Part shown: piece after piece, positions 1-11,700 of the stretch
Numbering within the stretch: position 1 is the first letter of the stretch
How the letters are laid out: the number at the start of each line of letters is the position of its first letter
Source: Apoda limacodes
Lineage: Eukaryota; Arthropoda; Insecta; Lepidoptera; Limacodidae
DNA: 64,000 nt
Reading direction: 5' to 3'
NCBI GenBank assembly: GCA_946406115.1
Contig: OX291545.1
Span: forward strand, 11,484,001-11,548,000
Notes under the pieces: model-generated
What the model was told of the DNA's origin: nothing
The model's input: only the letters and a program-made list of their open reading frames with translations
The model's database searches: none
Translations under genes and position numbers: made by a program

Positions 1-1635
1 GAAATATAGCAATCTCAAAAGGCATCGTGTGTGGCATTTTAAGTCAGCAGACTGGGATAGATTGCGTGAACTTTACGCATCGTACCTGTGGTGGCGGCTC
101 TGCTTTAGCTCAGAAGATCCTGACGTCTGCGCAGCTGCAGTCACTGAGACTATCCTCGCTGGTATGGAATGTTTTATTCCTAACATGCGAGTAGCTGCCG
201 GTGTCAAAAAATCGGATTAGCAGAGAAACTAAAATTATTAAGCAAATTACTTACCACGGCTCGTATAAGAAAATTTCTGAGTTAAAACGCAAATTAAATG
301 CTGCCTCGAGGTTCAACAACTGTCAGAGCTAAATTCCAAGTCATCGGCAAAATAAGTGGGCGGTTTGCAAGCTATCCCTCTGGGAGTCGTGCTTTCTGGA
401 CGTTTGCTAAAGCTGCCGAAGGGAACTTGCCAGTCGTCGTTACAGCCAATGCGAAAGACCGATGGTGACTTGGCCCGTAGTGCTAAAGCGAAAGCCGATG
501 TACTGGGCAGTGTCTTTGCCTCAAACTTGAATATGAACGACGAAGGCGCTGTTCCACCGTGGTGCGGTAAGACCATGCCGGAAATCTCCATAACACTGCG
601 GAGGTCCGGCGGGCGTTGCTTTCTCTAGACGTTCGTGAGTCGAGTGGGCTAGACGGTATGCCAGCAGTGGTGCTAAAGTGCTCCTGATTTATGTCCTGTA
701 CTCACGCGCCTCTTCGCGGTTTCCTACCACACTAGGCAATTTCCGTCTTTATGGGAGTGCGAATGTACACCCGGTGCCCAAAAGGGCGATAGATCAGATC
801 CATCGAACTACAGGCCTATCGCTATTACCTCTCTCCTCTCCAAGGTGCTGAAGCGTGTGCTCAACACACAGCTTCTAAGGTACCTAAAAAAAACACGACC
901 TGGTCAGCGACCGTCAATATGACTTTCGGCACGGTCGCTCGACTGGTGACCTAGTGTATCCCACACACCGATGGGCAAAAACCATTAAGAGTCAGGGGGT
1001 AGCATTGGCATGTAGCCTGAACATAGCAAAGGCATTCGATCGGGTCTGGCACCTGGGTCTTCTATCGAAGTTGCTATCTTACAGAGTGCCCGAGGGTTTG
1101 TGCAAATGGGTGGCTAGCTTTGTGTCCAGCATACGCATACGAACTGTAGTTGATGGCAGTTGCTCTGATAGCATGGACATTAATACTGGAGTCCTGCAAA
1201 GCTCTGTGCTGTCTCCTACGTTGGTACTACCATCAATAGATAATATCAATGACAAGTTTGACATCAACAACATACATTGCTATGCAGATGACAGTACTGG
1301 AAACGCTTATTACACGGGTCGTGCAAACAGCCCTCGTTCCGTTGTGTAGGAAAAGCGTGGAGAGCTTGTGTCTATAATCGAGACCACTCTGTCCACGGTC
1401 TCTGACTGACCGGGAAAACTTGTCCGGTTCAACCCTAGAAAGACACAAGTCTGCGCGTTCACCGATAAGAAACCCCTATTTACCGTGGTGCCACTATTCC
1501 AGAATACTTCCCTCTTCATCTTTAAGAAAAAATTCTTACCATCAGGCGGTCCGTAAGCTTGTTTGCCACCTTGGTCGATTCAGTAAGACGAGAAACGTTA
1601 GCGCGCCACTAACACTGGAGAAACAGCTTATATAA
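1..1635 (+). mobile_element. Decayed Jockey-like LINE (endonuclease end to reverse transcriptase)
   Basis: The + strand reads as a broken non-LTR retrotransposon. The segment at 29-220 resembles the end of the endonuclease/linker region (ADWDRLRELYASY). The segment 954-1349 is a reverse transcriptase palm fragment with NIAKAFDRVWH, a damaged GVLQSSVLSPT (family form GVPQGSVLSPT) and the catalytic box CYADDST. Stops and frame changes separate the pieces, and after the RT the sequence jumps at about 1540 to a short 3'-tail motif (ACCATCAGGCGG). That tail recurs at 5164 and 26876 and, inverted and diverged, near 8020, so the C-terminal third is deleted. Non-functional; the left end lies outside the window. 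The exact clade is inferred from motif wording. Confidence 0.8.
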
Positions 1636-3815
1636 GTCAAAGTCAAAATGGTTTATTCAAATAAGGATTTTACAATCACTTTTGAATCGTCAAAGTTATA
1701 AAATATTTTTTGAACCCTCCCACCTTCCCGCCGGTTCACAATGTTGTTGATTTCTACCGAGAAATTCCGGCAAGAAGTTACTCTTTTAAAAAAACTATCA
1801 ATAATACAAACTAAAAATACAATTAATGTTTTAAATAAAAAAATTTTAGCCGTACAATTTTATGTTATTTCCATTTTAATTTGGTTTACCTATGCATCCT
1901 GTAATTGAGCATCATCAGTCCCAAGGATTTTTATCATTTACATAGTCTGAAATATTGTAGTATGCCTTTTTACAAAGTACCTGCTTGATAAATGATTTAA
2001 ATTTACTTATTGATAGATTTTGAATTTTATTGGGAACTTTGTTGTAAAAGTGTATACATTGCCCAAATTGCATAAAAGAGTTACTTATTTTGTGTAGACG
2101 TGTATCATGCACCAACAGCTTATTTTTACTTCTAGTATTTACTTTGTGAACGTTACTTTTCTTGCTGAAACTATTGATATTTTTATGTACATATAAAAGA
2201 TTTTCATACATGTACTGCGACACTAAAGTTAAAATTTTTACTTCCCTAAACCTATCCCTCAGAGATATCCTAGATCCTAATTTATAAATAGCACGAATTG
2301 CCCTTTTTTGTAACAAAAATATTGTATTTACGTCAGCAGCGCTACCCCACAATAGGATACCATATGTCATTAAACTATGGAAATAGCTAAAATATACTTT
2401 TTTTTGCAGTGTCGACATCGGTCAATTGTCTTATTTTCTTGATCGCATACACAGCAGAGCTAAGTTTTTTGGCTAGGTTATGAATATGAGACCCCATTGA
2501 AGTTTGGAGTCCAGCGTTATGCCAAGAAAGACTGTTGAATTAACAAGTTCTAATTGCTCGCCATTAATATTAATACATGTCTGTCTCTGACTAACATTTG
2601 GTAATGTAAATTTAACACATTTGGTTTTTTTTTCATTAAGTAACAAATTATTAGCGTTAAACCAATTTTCAATTTTAGAAAGGGCATTATTTAATTCATT
2701 ATAATATGTCTGTCGTCTCTTAACTTTAAAAAGCAAAGAGGTGTCATCAGCAAATAAGACAATGTCATGGTTTTTTACATGAAATGGGAGATCATTAATG
2801 TAAATAAGAAATAGAAAAGGACCTAAAATTGAGCCCTGAGGGACTCCCATAGTGACTGCTGATCCCGGAGATCTTTCACCGTTGACATCTATTTTCTGTA
2901 CTCTCCTACTCATATAGGATGTCAAAAGGTCGAGAGCTTTGCCTCTTATACCATAGTGATGTAGCTTCCTGATGAGATTTTTATGTTGAACACAGTCAAA
3001 TGCCTTAGATAAATCACAAAACACTCCAAGGGCGTCATGCGAATCCTCCCAGGCGTTATATATATTTTTTAATAGTACCACTCCTGCATCGGTTGTGGAA
3101 CGGCCTTTCATAAAGCCAAACTGTTTACTACTAAGTAGCTTATTAATACAGAAATGGCTTAACATTTGACAAAGTATGATTTTTTCAAAAACTTTACTGA
3201 GTATAGGTAGTATTGAAATAGGCCGAAAATTATTAGGATCTGTTGAACTACCTGATTTAAAAAGAGGTATAACTTTGCTAAGCTTCATCTCATCAGGAAA
3301 CACACCACTATCAACACAACTATTAAAAATTATGGCTAAGGGTTGTGCTATAACATGAATTATTGAATTTATAGTTTTTACAGAAAGTCCCCAAAGGTCT
3401 TTGGTGTTTTTAATTTCTAATGTTTTAAATGTATTAATGATATCCGTAGGACTAATGTTTTTAAATACAAAGGGAACGTTACATTCAGGAACACTAGTTT
3501 TTAATAATATTTCTGCTAAGATTGTACTTGAGTTTAGATGTTCAGTTGTTTTGAATGGAACATTCCTAAAAAACTATTTAAAGGCAACTGCTACCTCAGA
3601 ATTTGTTTTAATATTAGCATCATCTACAAACCTCCTGACAAGAATTCCTAGCTTTACCAGTTTCATTATTTATTATGTTCCATGTATAAAAACAGTCTTC
3701 ATTCAGTTACGTGGACCAGAAAAATGTTCAAATGCTTTATTTCTCGAAATATCACTTTTTTTAAAGTCATTGAACGACTATTTACTACCGTTTCAGAATC
3801 AGAAAATAATAAATA
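1636..3815 (-). mobile_element. 5'-truncated CR1/Jockey-type LINE
   Basis: On the - strand, 3303-2473 encodes most of a reverse transcriptase: FRPISILPILSKVFEKII, DLSKAFDCVQH, GVPQGSILGP and the catalytic LFADDTSLLF are all present, so the core motifs are intact. A frameshift near 2440-2480 separates it from the C-terminal domain (2418-1915). Upstream of 3303 the reading continues in broken form to about 3720 (NIINNETGKARNS). The 3' end carries TTTGACTTTGAC-like repeats at about 1636-1650, a tail style seen in Lepidoptera LINEs. The element ends just before the splice acceptor of an mRpL3 exon, so it sits in an mRpL3 intron in antisense orientation. Confidence 0.82.
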
Positions 3816-3827
3816 CCTTTGTTTCAG

Positions 3828-4123
3828 GTTGTAGATAATCACGTTATAAAATATACACCTCCGGATGAATTCAAGCCGATGAAAACAACCGAAGTTAATT
3901 GGCGAGAGAAGCGAAGATTAGGTTGCCTTCTAGTGGGCTCAGAGACGATTGATCCCAGTACAGTTACTAAGGAGTACTGCGGTTTGTTCAACGCAGTCGG
4001 AATGCTGCCTAAACGGCATATATGCAGGTTTATGGTGTCCCCGCACGCGGCTCTTCCGACTGGCACACCTTTATTTGCGACACACTTTCGTGTTGGAGAT
4101 TACGTTGATGTCCGAGCCAAAAC
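3828..4123 (+). CDS. mRpL3: Mitochondrial ribosomal protein L3 (uL3m), internal exon
   Basis: This exon encodes about 98 residues of the bacterial-L3-like protein of the mitochondrial large ribosomal subunit, starting VVDNHVIKYTPPDEF and ending in the conserved FRVGDYVDVRAKT stretch. The acceptor is TTTGTTTCAG ending at 3827 and the donor is GTTAGT at 4124. The last codon is split after two bases and completed by the first base of the next exon to give Thr, as expected for the family's AKTI(D/G)xGFQG. The N-terminal ~130 residues (mitochondrial targeting and first L3 part) are not in the window and should lie upstream. A LINE ends only about 12 bases before the acceptor. L3 family members bind 23S-like rRNA near the peptidyl-transferase centre. 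Confidence 0.9.
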
Positions 4124-5890
4124 GTTAGTTTTGCGCGATTTATGGGAACTTTTAGTCTTTAAGTACCAGATGCGTAGACGTCGCGGACAACGTATTGTTC
4201 ACAGCGGCGATGAATAATTGTCACAATATTTGAAACACAAACTACTACGGTTATTTGTTGTGAGCGGCATTTCATTAAAAAATATTTCAATAGAGCAAGC
4301 GCCTCCGGCTAGCATAAATCGTAACATATAGCTACTCTTTCAATAAGTGCTATGTTGCGGCGCCATGACTTGACGTTGTTGGATTAATCAAAGGCGATTT
4401 ATGAAATGATGATGATGCTGTGATGTTAGCCTAACATCCAGCGGTGGACGCAGATTATTTTTACGGTTTTTGAAATTGATCAGACGAATCGCGGTGATGT
4501 GTATAGAGCCTTAATATACATGACATGTTCATATGAATGTATGTCCAGCAGTGAAAGCAGACAGGCTGATAATGATATCTTGATATCACAAATTAATTGG
4601 ATACATATTTACGAATCACAGATATTGCGAAAGTTTGATTTAAGTTATTTTTATGTATGACCTTCGACTAGGCACCGACATATGGATGGATGGATGCTGC
4701 CATCTCTGGGCGGGTGCACCCGGATACCAGCTTGGCCCTTTTGACTCGGTTCAACGACGGGCTGTGAGAATTGTCGACGATCCTAAACTCACTTGCGGTA
4801 TCGAGCCCCTAAGTCTGGGAGAAGTCTCGCCTTCCTGTGTGTTCTACCGCTTGTACAATGGGTTGTGTTCTGAGGAATTGTTCGAAATGATGCCCACGGC
4901 TACTTTCTACCATCGCACCGCTCGCCATCGGCAGGGAATTCATTTTCACACTTTAGAACCGAAATAGTCGCGTACAGTGCGGTTTCAGAGAAACTTCCTC
5001 CCGCGAACGCTTAGGTTGTGGAATGAGCTCCCTGCCAAGGTTTTCTCTAAGGACTACAGTATGGGGTTCTTCAAAAAAGAAGTTATTAGATTTCTGAAGG
5101 GTCGGCAACGCGCGAGTGATGCCCTTGGTGTTGCAAGCGTTCATAGGCTACGGTGACCGCTTACCATCAGGCGGACCGTAGGCTTGTTTGCCACCTTAGT
5201 GGTATTAAAAAAAAAAAAAAAAAAACTCGCCGAAGCCCTGCGTCACGCAGTGTGGTTCGTGATCTCGTCGTGTACACACCCTTGATAAGGAACCCCGATC
5301 GCGTTCGAAACTAGCCGAAAGATAAAAAAAGTAAACGCCGTAGATTGTTTTTTATACAAAATTGATTTACCAATTGGAAGATCCGTAAATTACGATTCGT
5401 CTATTTTCAGGTCAGATTTTCAAATGATTATACTTTCAAATGGCCACCTTTTTAAATCGTCATCTTTTCAAATGGTCAATGTTCAGTCATAAATAAAAAC
5501 AAACACTAAAACTTTCATATGGAAAATACTTTTAATTTCGGTATAAATAGTAAAACTAAATGTCAATTCTGATCGTGATAAAATAGGTTTAATTATTTAA
5601 TAATTATTAGAAGTGTTAATTTTTCAAGTCTGTGCACACACACGCGAGTCCAGATTTTTTTTTTGGAAAAGAAGTTCTGTCATATTTCTTGGCTCATCCT
5701 TTAAAAGCCGACGAACTGTGTTAATGTATTTTGAGCCTCAATACACTTATGATCAGCAGTGGTTTTTTGAGTATTTCTCAGGCGAAATATAACTATTATA
5801 TAAGCTTATGTTAACCCTAATTATTTTACTAGCAGGATTAAATTTTATTGTTTAAGCATCTTTACGATAAAATTATTATATTGATTACAG
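4124..5890 (+). other. mRpL3 intron, with a LINE 3' end
   Basis: The intron lies between two confidently placed exons. It contains the LINE tail at 4653-5223 (listed separately). A short GC-richer stretch follows at 5226-5330 (CCTGCGTCACGCAGTG, then CGATCGCGTTCGAAACTAG) that looks like another interspersed repeat of unknown class. The rest is AT-rich and I see no gene in it. Confidence 0.7.
4653..5223 (+). mobile_element. Jockey-like LINE 3' end with poly(A)
   Basis: This is a C-terminal reverse-transcriptase-domain fragment (LWAGAPGYQLGPFDSVQRRAVRIVDDP, then FLPRTLRLWNELP) with one in-frame stop at about 4965. It is followed by the ACCATCAGGCGGACCGTAGG tail and an A tract of about 18 bases at 5207-5225. 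A closely similar copy lies at 26537-26930 and a diverged inverted copy at 7982-8960. It is a 5'-truncated insertion in the sense orientation of the mRpL3 intron. Confidence 0.82.
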
Positions 5891-6055
5891 AATTGACCGG
5901 GGATTCCAAGGTGTAATGAAACGATGGGGGTTCAAAGGTATGCCTGCATCTCATGGTGTTACTAAAACTCATAGAAGGCCTGGTAATATCGGCGGTGGTG
6001 GACAAAAAGCTCGCGTTTGGCCTGGTACTAAAATGCCTGGACACATGGGCAACAG
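5891..6055 (+). CDS. mRpL3: Mitochondrial ribosomal protein L3, exon with the L3 signature
   Basis: This exon carries the most conserved part of L3: [19 protein letters not shown], then THRRPG and [14 protein letters not shown]. These basic segments form the long rRNA-contacting extension in the family. The acceptor is GATTACAG ending at 5890; the donor is the GT of AACAG/GTTCGT at 6056. Phases agree on both sides: its first base completes a Thr codon and its last two bases start an Arg codon finished by the next exon. Reading past 6055 gives unrelated sequence, confirming the boundary. Confidence 0.93.
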
Positions 6056-7280
6056 GTTCGTATTTCGTGGTGCATCGTTTCCTCAAATCCGGCTATGTTC
6101 TTGGACGCACTTCCGATGATAGGCGTAATACCCATCTACCCCAACGACCATAGGTTGTGTGATGTCATCAACCTGATGCCACTAGGACCTGCTTGACATT
6201 TGAACTATGATGTTCTTCGACGACTTTTCCGATCCGCTTAGCTTGATTCTTCTGACCGATCTTATTAAAGTTGCCAACTTCATTAGGCTATCTCCTACCG
6301 TACTGTAAATTAAATTACCTATCCAAACGTTAGTCTACCACTGAAATATATTACCGAGTTACCAAATACAAATAGTATTATAACTTAATCAAAACTTCTT
6401 GCTCAATTTTCTTGCAAAATTTCTTACCAACAAGCTTTCATCAGACCCTGGTTATCTTTTAAGACCAGCGGACTTGTCCAGACAAACCAAACAAGTCTAA
6501 ACTCGATGGGCTAGCATTGTTTTGTTATAGAGGTCCTATGGCCACCTTCCGGCTTCATCATCAGACCAGTTATTCTATTTACGTGTGTATTTCAACTCAA
6601 TCGAATACCGGGAAGTGAGTCAAATTTAATGAACAAGATTACAGACACGGGACAGGTGAAACTAAATAAAAGCTTGTAAAATAGGGGTCGTCTTTTATAA
6701 ATAAATAGCTAGGCCACGTTCATTCTCCATTATATATATGATATATGTAGTTCCAAATTTATTGGAATTCAGCAGACAAGTATATTAATTGTACTTCTTC
6801 AAACGTCGACAGTATTTTTAATCTGAGTAACGTAGCCCCAAAATGCAGCCGATCAGACAACAAAGAGACCGTAAGTTCCTTTTTGATTCGAAATTTTTAA
6901 AACATGGTGTGTGGAAATCATTGAATTCTGAAATCTGTCCTATGCAATAGCCTCACAAAATTGACCACGGTTTAATTAGTGACAAAGCGATGATGCGGCA
7001 AGTACTTCCATACTGTGAAGTCGTTTTGTCTCTGACGCACATCGGCCGTATTTACTTCATTTCATATATGGAACACGGAGTCCAGTCTCTATTGTCTATG
7101 GTGGAAACAAACTGCTTAGATCCCTCGGACGATCCTGCGAGATCAGTTAATTTTCACTTTCGTATTTGGAAGCGCATCATAGAATCCAGCGGACATAGGT
7201 GAAGTTACAGCAGAAGTCATATCTAGGCAATTAAGTCTTACCTACTATAATTTTTTTAAAGTAAATATATATGTTTTCAG
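6056..7280 (+). other. mRpL3 last intron
   Basis: GT...AG intron of 1225 bases. A repeat-like stretch at about 6440-6575 (AAACTCGATGGGCTAGC, then CTATGGCCACCTTCCGGCTT) partly matches 38630-38660 and is probably an interspersed repeat. A 70-codon ORF at 6990-7202 has no recognisable motif and no role in L3; I treat it as chance. Confidence 0.6.
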
Positions 7281-7533
7281 ATGGAGGACACTTCGCGGTG
7301 TGAAAATTCTACGCATTAATACAGAGCATAATGTGTTATGGATGTTAGGAGTGGGCATGCCTGGCGAGACTGGTGCTTTGTGCTATTTGTTTGACACTGT
7401 CCTACCGCTAAGAAAGCCTCAGACCCCGCCGCCTTTCCCTACTCATCCACCGACTGAAGGATCACCATTAGAGTACTATGATGAAGAAATACACCCCTTT
7501 GAAGATAACACAATTACATTTGAAGAAACTTAG
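7281..7533 (+). CDS. mRpL3: Mitochondrial ribosomal protein L3, terminal exon
   Basis: The acceptor TTTTCAG ends at 7280. The exon continues with WRTLRGVKILRINTEHNVLW, matching the L3m segment after MPGHMGNR, and ends in an acidic tail (DEEIHPFEDNTITFEET) before TAG at 7531-7533. The three exons here give about 237 residues. Possible polyadenylation signals downstream include AATAAA at 7889-7894. Nothing suggests pseudogenisation: phases, motifs and stop all fit. Confidence 0.92.
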
Positions 7534-7981
7534 AATGTCGATATTTACATAATGTACCTAGGAACAATGTAAATACTAAGTAGTTTGAAACTGTTTTATA
7601 TAAATAGATATGAGTTGTCGGTTTTATAATATAAATATCTTTTTGCAACAATTTAACTCATTTAAAATTATGTATAAAGATCAATGCGCTTTAAACGATA
7701 CACATACATAATACTAATAGGCAATTCTAAACAGACATTACTAGTTAGATATTTGAAATTGCTGTTTTGTTTATTATCTTTTAACAAAAACCAAACTGCC
7801 CACCCAGCGCATAAGCGCTAAACTAAGCGTTATATGAAAGTTTAAAGTCACATATTAGTTTTAAGAATTGAGTTATAGACAAGGCATCAATAAATTGCCT
7901 TAGTCGGGAGGCAACAAACTCTTTAAAGGCATTATGTACTGCCTCTCGGGTATTGATTAATTTGCTTGCCAAGAATTTCTT
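7534..7981. other. 3' flank of mRpL3
   Basis: AT-rich, presumably 3' UTR and intergenic sequence. AATAAA at 7889-7894 is the clearest possible poly(A) signal on the + strand. No coding signal seen. Confidence 0.5.
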
Positions 7982-8960
7982 TTAATACCACCAAGGTGGC
8001 AAACGAACTAACGATCCGCGTGATGGTAAGCGGTTGGTCACCGTAGCCTATGGAGGCTTGCAAGACCATGCCCAACACTCGCGCGATGCGATCCCTTTAT
8101 AAATATAAGCACTTCTTTCTCAAAGAATACCATATTGTAATTCTTAGAGAAAACCTTGGAACGGAGCTCATTCCACAATGTAACCATCGCGGAAGGAAGT
8201 TTCTAAGGCCCGCATTTATAGTCGTGGCTTAGACAAAGGAACATTCTAAGACAGAGTTCTAACATTCTAAGGCAAGTTAAAACTCGCACTCGACCGGTTT
8301 TTTGCTCTTTATGACACGCAGATAAAGGGTACAAGCCATATAGCGTTGTCGATAAACAAAACACAGTTTACAATGAATTGACATGAAAAAAGTATAGATT
8401 TTAGGTACAAAAAAAACGAAAGCCATTTATGTTAACCACCGAAATAATATTTTTCTATGGCTATTATAAATGAATTCAGTTTTTGAAAATCTGGTAAATA
8501 TGAGTCATAGCACTAGTAAGTATTGTAAAGAATTCTCTAAGTAAGAGTTTCAGAAGTATTACTTAGGGCGTTACTTAGAAACGACTATTAATCCGGGCCT
8601 CAGACACCGCACTGTTCTAACCGAGGATGAATTCCCTGCGAATAGCGAGCGGTGCAATAGTTTAAAGTAGCCGTAGGCATCATTTCGATCAATTCCTCAG
8701 AAAACATTATACAAGCGGTAGAACACATACAGGGAGGCAAATTCTCTCCCCAGACTTAAGGGTTCGATATGGCTTGCGAGTTTGGGATCGTCAGCAATTT
8801 GTCCAAATTATGGAAATTAGCTGGCTGGCAACGTCGAGCATTATTGTGTTCAGTACACATCCGCAGTAATGCTCTTGCAGTTTGGAAAGAAGCTGCGACG
8901 AATCATACAGACACTAGTCCACCAAGCAGTGACCATTAACTTATAAGGGTAAGTTTTCGT
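7982..8960 (-). mobile_element. Jockey-like LINE 3' part, interrupted
   Basis: The - strand contains the same 3' tail as the copies at 4653 and 26537, here diverged (TTTGCCACCTTGGTGG, complement of 7993-8008). At 8790-8590 there is C-terminal coding sequence with remnants such as VFYRLYNVF. Between about 8240 and 8590 the similarity is lost, which suggests an internal insertion or replacement. Broken by many stops; older than the other two copies. Confidence 0.65.
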
Positions 8961-9660
8961 TAAAGGCATTGCTTAGTTACATCACATTAAAAAAGTCGCT
9001 CTTATTATATAGCCTTCAAAAATACACATACGTGTGTAAAGCCGCTCTAATTATAGCCTTCAAAAAATACACATACGTGTGTACTTATTAGCGCATGCCA
9101 AATTGCACTCAATACCGCGCCAGAGTTGTTTACGGTTTGCAATTACTGGTGTGTTGTGTATCCGATCTTTTTTCATACAAACTGTGTTACACTTAATATC
9201 TTATACCTACCTAGTCATTTCGCTTCTCAAAACGTGTTTTTGTCATAAAGCGCTATTTACGATAGTCGCAAAACGCATATTCATCCATAAAATGTCCGTG
9301 AATTATTAACAAAGTTTTTATTGAATTAATTAATCTTATTTATACATCAACAAAAACTTTAGTTATTTAATAAATCACTGGCATTTCCTGGGTAAATATG
9401 CTTTTTACAAAAATAATAACTGGCAATAAGTATATAATAGCAACGTATTTTAAGCAGCATATTGAGTGCACTGAAGATTGTATCGGAAAAATCTGATTCG
9501 GTTTCACATTAGGTAAAAAAAATTTTGGCCTTTCCGAAAAAAACTGTTATTAAATTTAAGTAGGTAAATAACTTTTAATCTAGCGAATACTTTCAGAAGA
9601 TTTCTACCTAGTATTTAAAGGAAACAGGAGTACAAAGTAAGAAAATATATGTGGTATTTA
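8961..9660. other. AT-rich intergenic sequence with a short direct repeat
   Basis: A direct repeat occurs at about 9000-9083: the phrase TAGCCTTCAAAAA(A)TACACATACGTGTGTA is present twice, about 45 bases apart, each containing the palindrome ACACATACGTGTGT. No gene seen. Confidence 0.5.
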
Positions 9661-9990
9661 TATATTACATACTAGCTTTTGTGCCGAATTTGGTTATCGT
9701 CGTGGTATTCTCACGGTTACTCCTTGATTATACTAGAAGTTTGTTATAGCAAGCTATAGCTACAGCTATGGTTCGTTCATGGAATTCGGTTATAGTTATT
9801 CCCGTGGGAACTATTGAATTTTCCGGAATGGAAAATAGCCTATTCCAGGATCTATCTTATATGTGTGCCAAGTTTTATCCTGGTTTATTCAGTGGTAAAG
9901 CGTGATTGAGTAACAGTATGCTCCTGAGTTGTGTTCTGTACTCACGCGCCTCTTCGCGCTCTCCTACCACACTAGGCAATTTCTGTCTTC
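9661..9990. repeat. Interspersed repeat plus a 75-bp LINE fragment
   Basis: 9661-9915 has the style of a widespread lepidopteran short repeat (TTCCCGTGGGAACT, then CCAAGTTTTATCCTGG and TTCAGTGGTAAAGCGTGA). 62100-62370 carries a related copy with TTCCCGTGGCAACT. 9920-9990 (CTCACGCGCCTCTTCGCG, CCTACCACACTAGGCAATTT) is nearly identical to 695-765 inside the first LINE, so it is a small piece of the same reverse transcriptase. Confidence 0.6.
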
Positions 9991-11700
9991 ATTGAGAATG
10001 AAATTATTTGACAAAGTTCTTAGGTATTTAGAAGCTAGTTCTTATTCTTAATTCTATAACAACTAAACGATGTTTTTTTCTCAGATAAGTCAAGCAGGAA
10101 ACTATTGAGCGTTACATTAAGAAAATGTTAAAGATGAACATACAATAGAAGATGCTGACGATTTTATTATAAAGATGTTATACAATGACTAATAAAACTC
10201 TTTTACATAAAACATTTATTTGTCATCATTTCTGTTTAATTTATTTATAAAACATCCTGCTAACATTGCTTGTAAATCCAGTAAGCTATATACATTATTA
10301 GTATTAATTAAAACAAAATTCGAGTCACTTTTCTAAGGTAAAATTATTTAAAATAACTATTTAGAAAAGTCTTAGTTAGCATATTTACCTTTTTATTGGG
10401 GGAAACTTGAATTATGTATAAAGTTAGCTCACTAGATGGGGTTGTTTTTATTTGCTTTAAAATGGGTCGTATTTCGAAAACCCGCTTATTAGCATGGTAC
10501 TGATTATTTATTCATGAAAAGCATTATTTTACGCTTCATAAGTACCTAAGTTTTGTAAGTCCACAATCATCTGTTCAGTAGGCCTAGAGCCCATTTTAAT
10601 TTGCTCAGTTTTCTTTTTGATATTTTTGATACCAATGCTAAACGTGCCGGTTCCTAAAATCAACATAGAATATGAAAAGGTAAATAAAGACAAGAACCGA
10701 AACTGTCCACTAGGTAGGTATGTACTCTTTCGTGGTTAGATCTGAGATTAAGACTCATGCATGAATGATAACCATCTTTACTTTAAATAACAAATATTAT
10801 TAAATAACTATTATGTAGTTAAATTGGAGTACATAACGTAAACAATGGAATTAAAAATGTATAGGTACAACCCATTAGAAATATCTGCTTCCCCTCGCGA
10901 TGCCTCTCACCTCGCCTATTCGGTACCAACGTAGTAATTAATTTACTTTATTCTCAGTCTTTATGGGTATATATGTTCTGTGTGCTCAGTATAGTTAGAG
11001 TTGCTATCTCTTAAATCTAGCAACTAGAACAAGAAGCGTAAAAGCCCCGAATTTCGGAGCTTAGAACCCGGACATGTCAGCAGTTTTTTTAAAAAAATAA
11101 CTTAAAAAAATATAAAAAACAACTAAATTTAGTCTTCTTAAGAAACAAAACATTTAAAGAAACTGTTGTCTGTCTTACATTTTTTACTCTGTTATGGAAA
11201 CAAAAGGTTCGATTTCGAAACTTTTAAACCCGGACTATAAATGAAACCCCGTCCGGACGCTCCCCGGACGCCCTTTAATCTAGGACAAATCCGGGAAAAC
11301 CCGGACGGATGGCAACCCTAAGTATAGTTGCCAACGAAAGCACCGACGTACGTGATTATTATGCTCGCTTTCGCTAGTCGTAATGACTGTCCAGTTTGCA
11401 TAACATCATAAACTCAAGTCCGCAGGTATTTCCGACGGGTTGTACCTACATTTGAAGCATATTTTAATTTTTGATTAATAGAGGTTTGCATGGTCCCTTT
11501 ATTTGCGACGTAAGAATCGTTTGTAATTTAATTGTAATCTGATTAGACCTCCAGGCGTCCAGATCAAGGGGACGTATCCCTGTCCCCTGGAAATTGGGAT
11601 GTCCCGCGCAAACTGGGATACCTGACAACACTACTTCTAAGCCACGTCTATAAGTTGTACGAATCGTTTTGCCCGGAGATTTAACTGTATTTCGAAAAGG
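9991..11700. other. Intergenic sequence with repeat remnants
   Basis: Mostly AT-rich. At 10068-10196 there is a pyrimidine tract plus CAG, followed by a short reading frame ending in TAA that overlaps AATAAA (see findings). 11060-11330 and 11560-11635 contain phrases such as CCCGGACGGATGGCAACCCT and GGGATACCTGACAAC, typical of short interspersed repeats rather than genes. No other coding signal seen. Confidence 0.5.

Noticed and set aside
313..591. Open frame of 92 codons on the - strand in the first LINE
   Set aside because: It is antisense to LINE sequence and has no recognisable content.
6990..7202. 70-codon frame in the last mRpL3 intron
   Set aside because: Considered as an extra exon, but the phases of the flanking exons already join correctly and L3 has no such insert.
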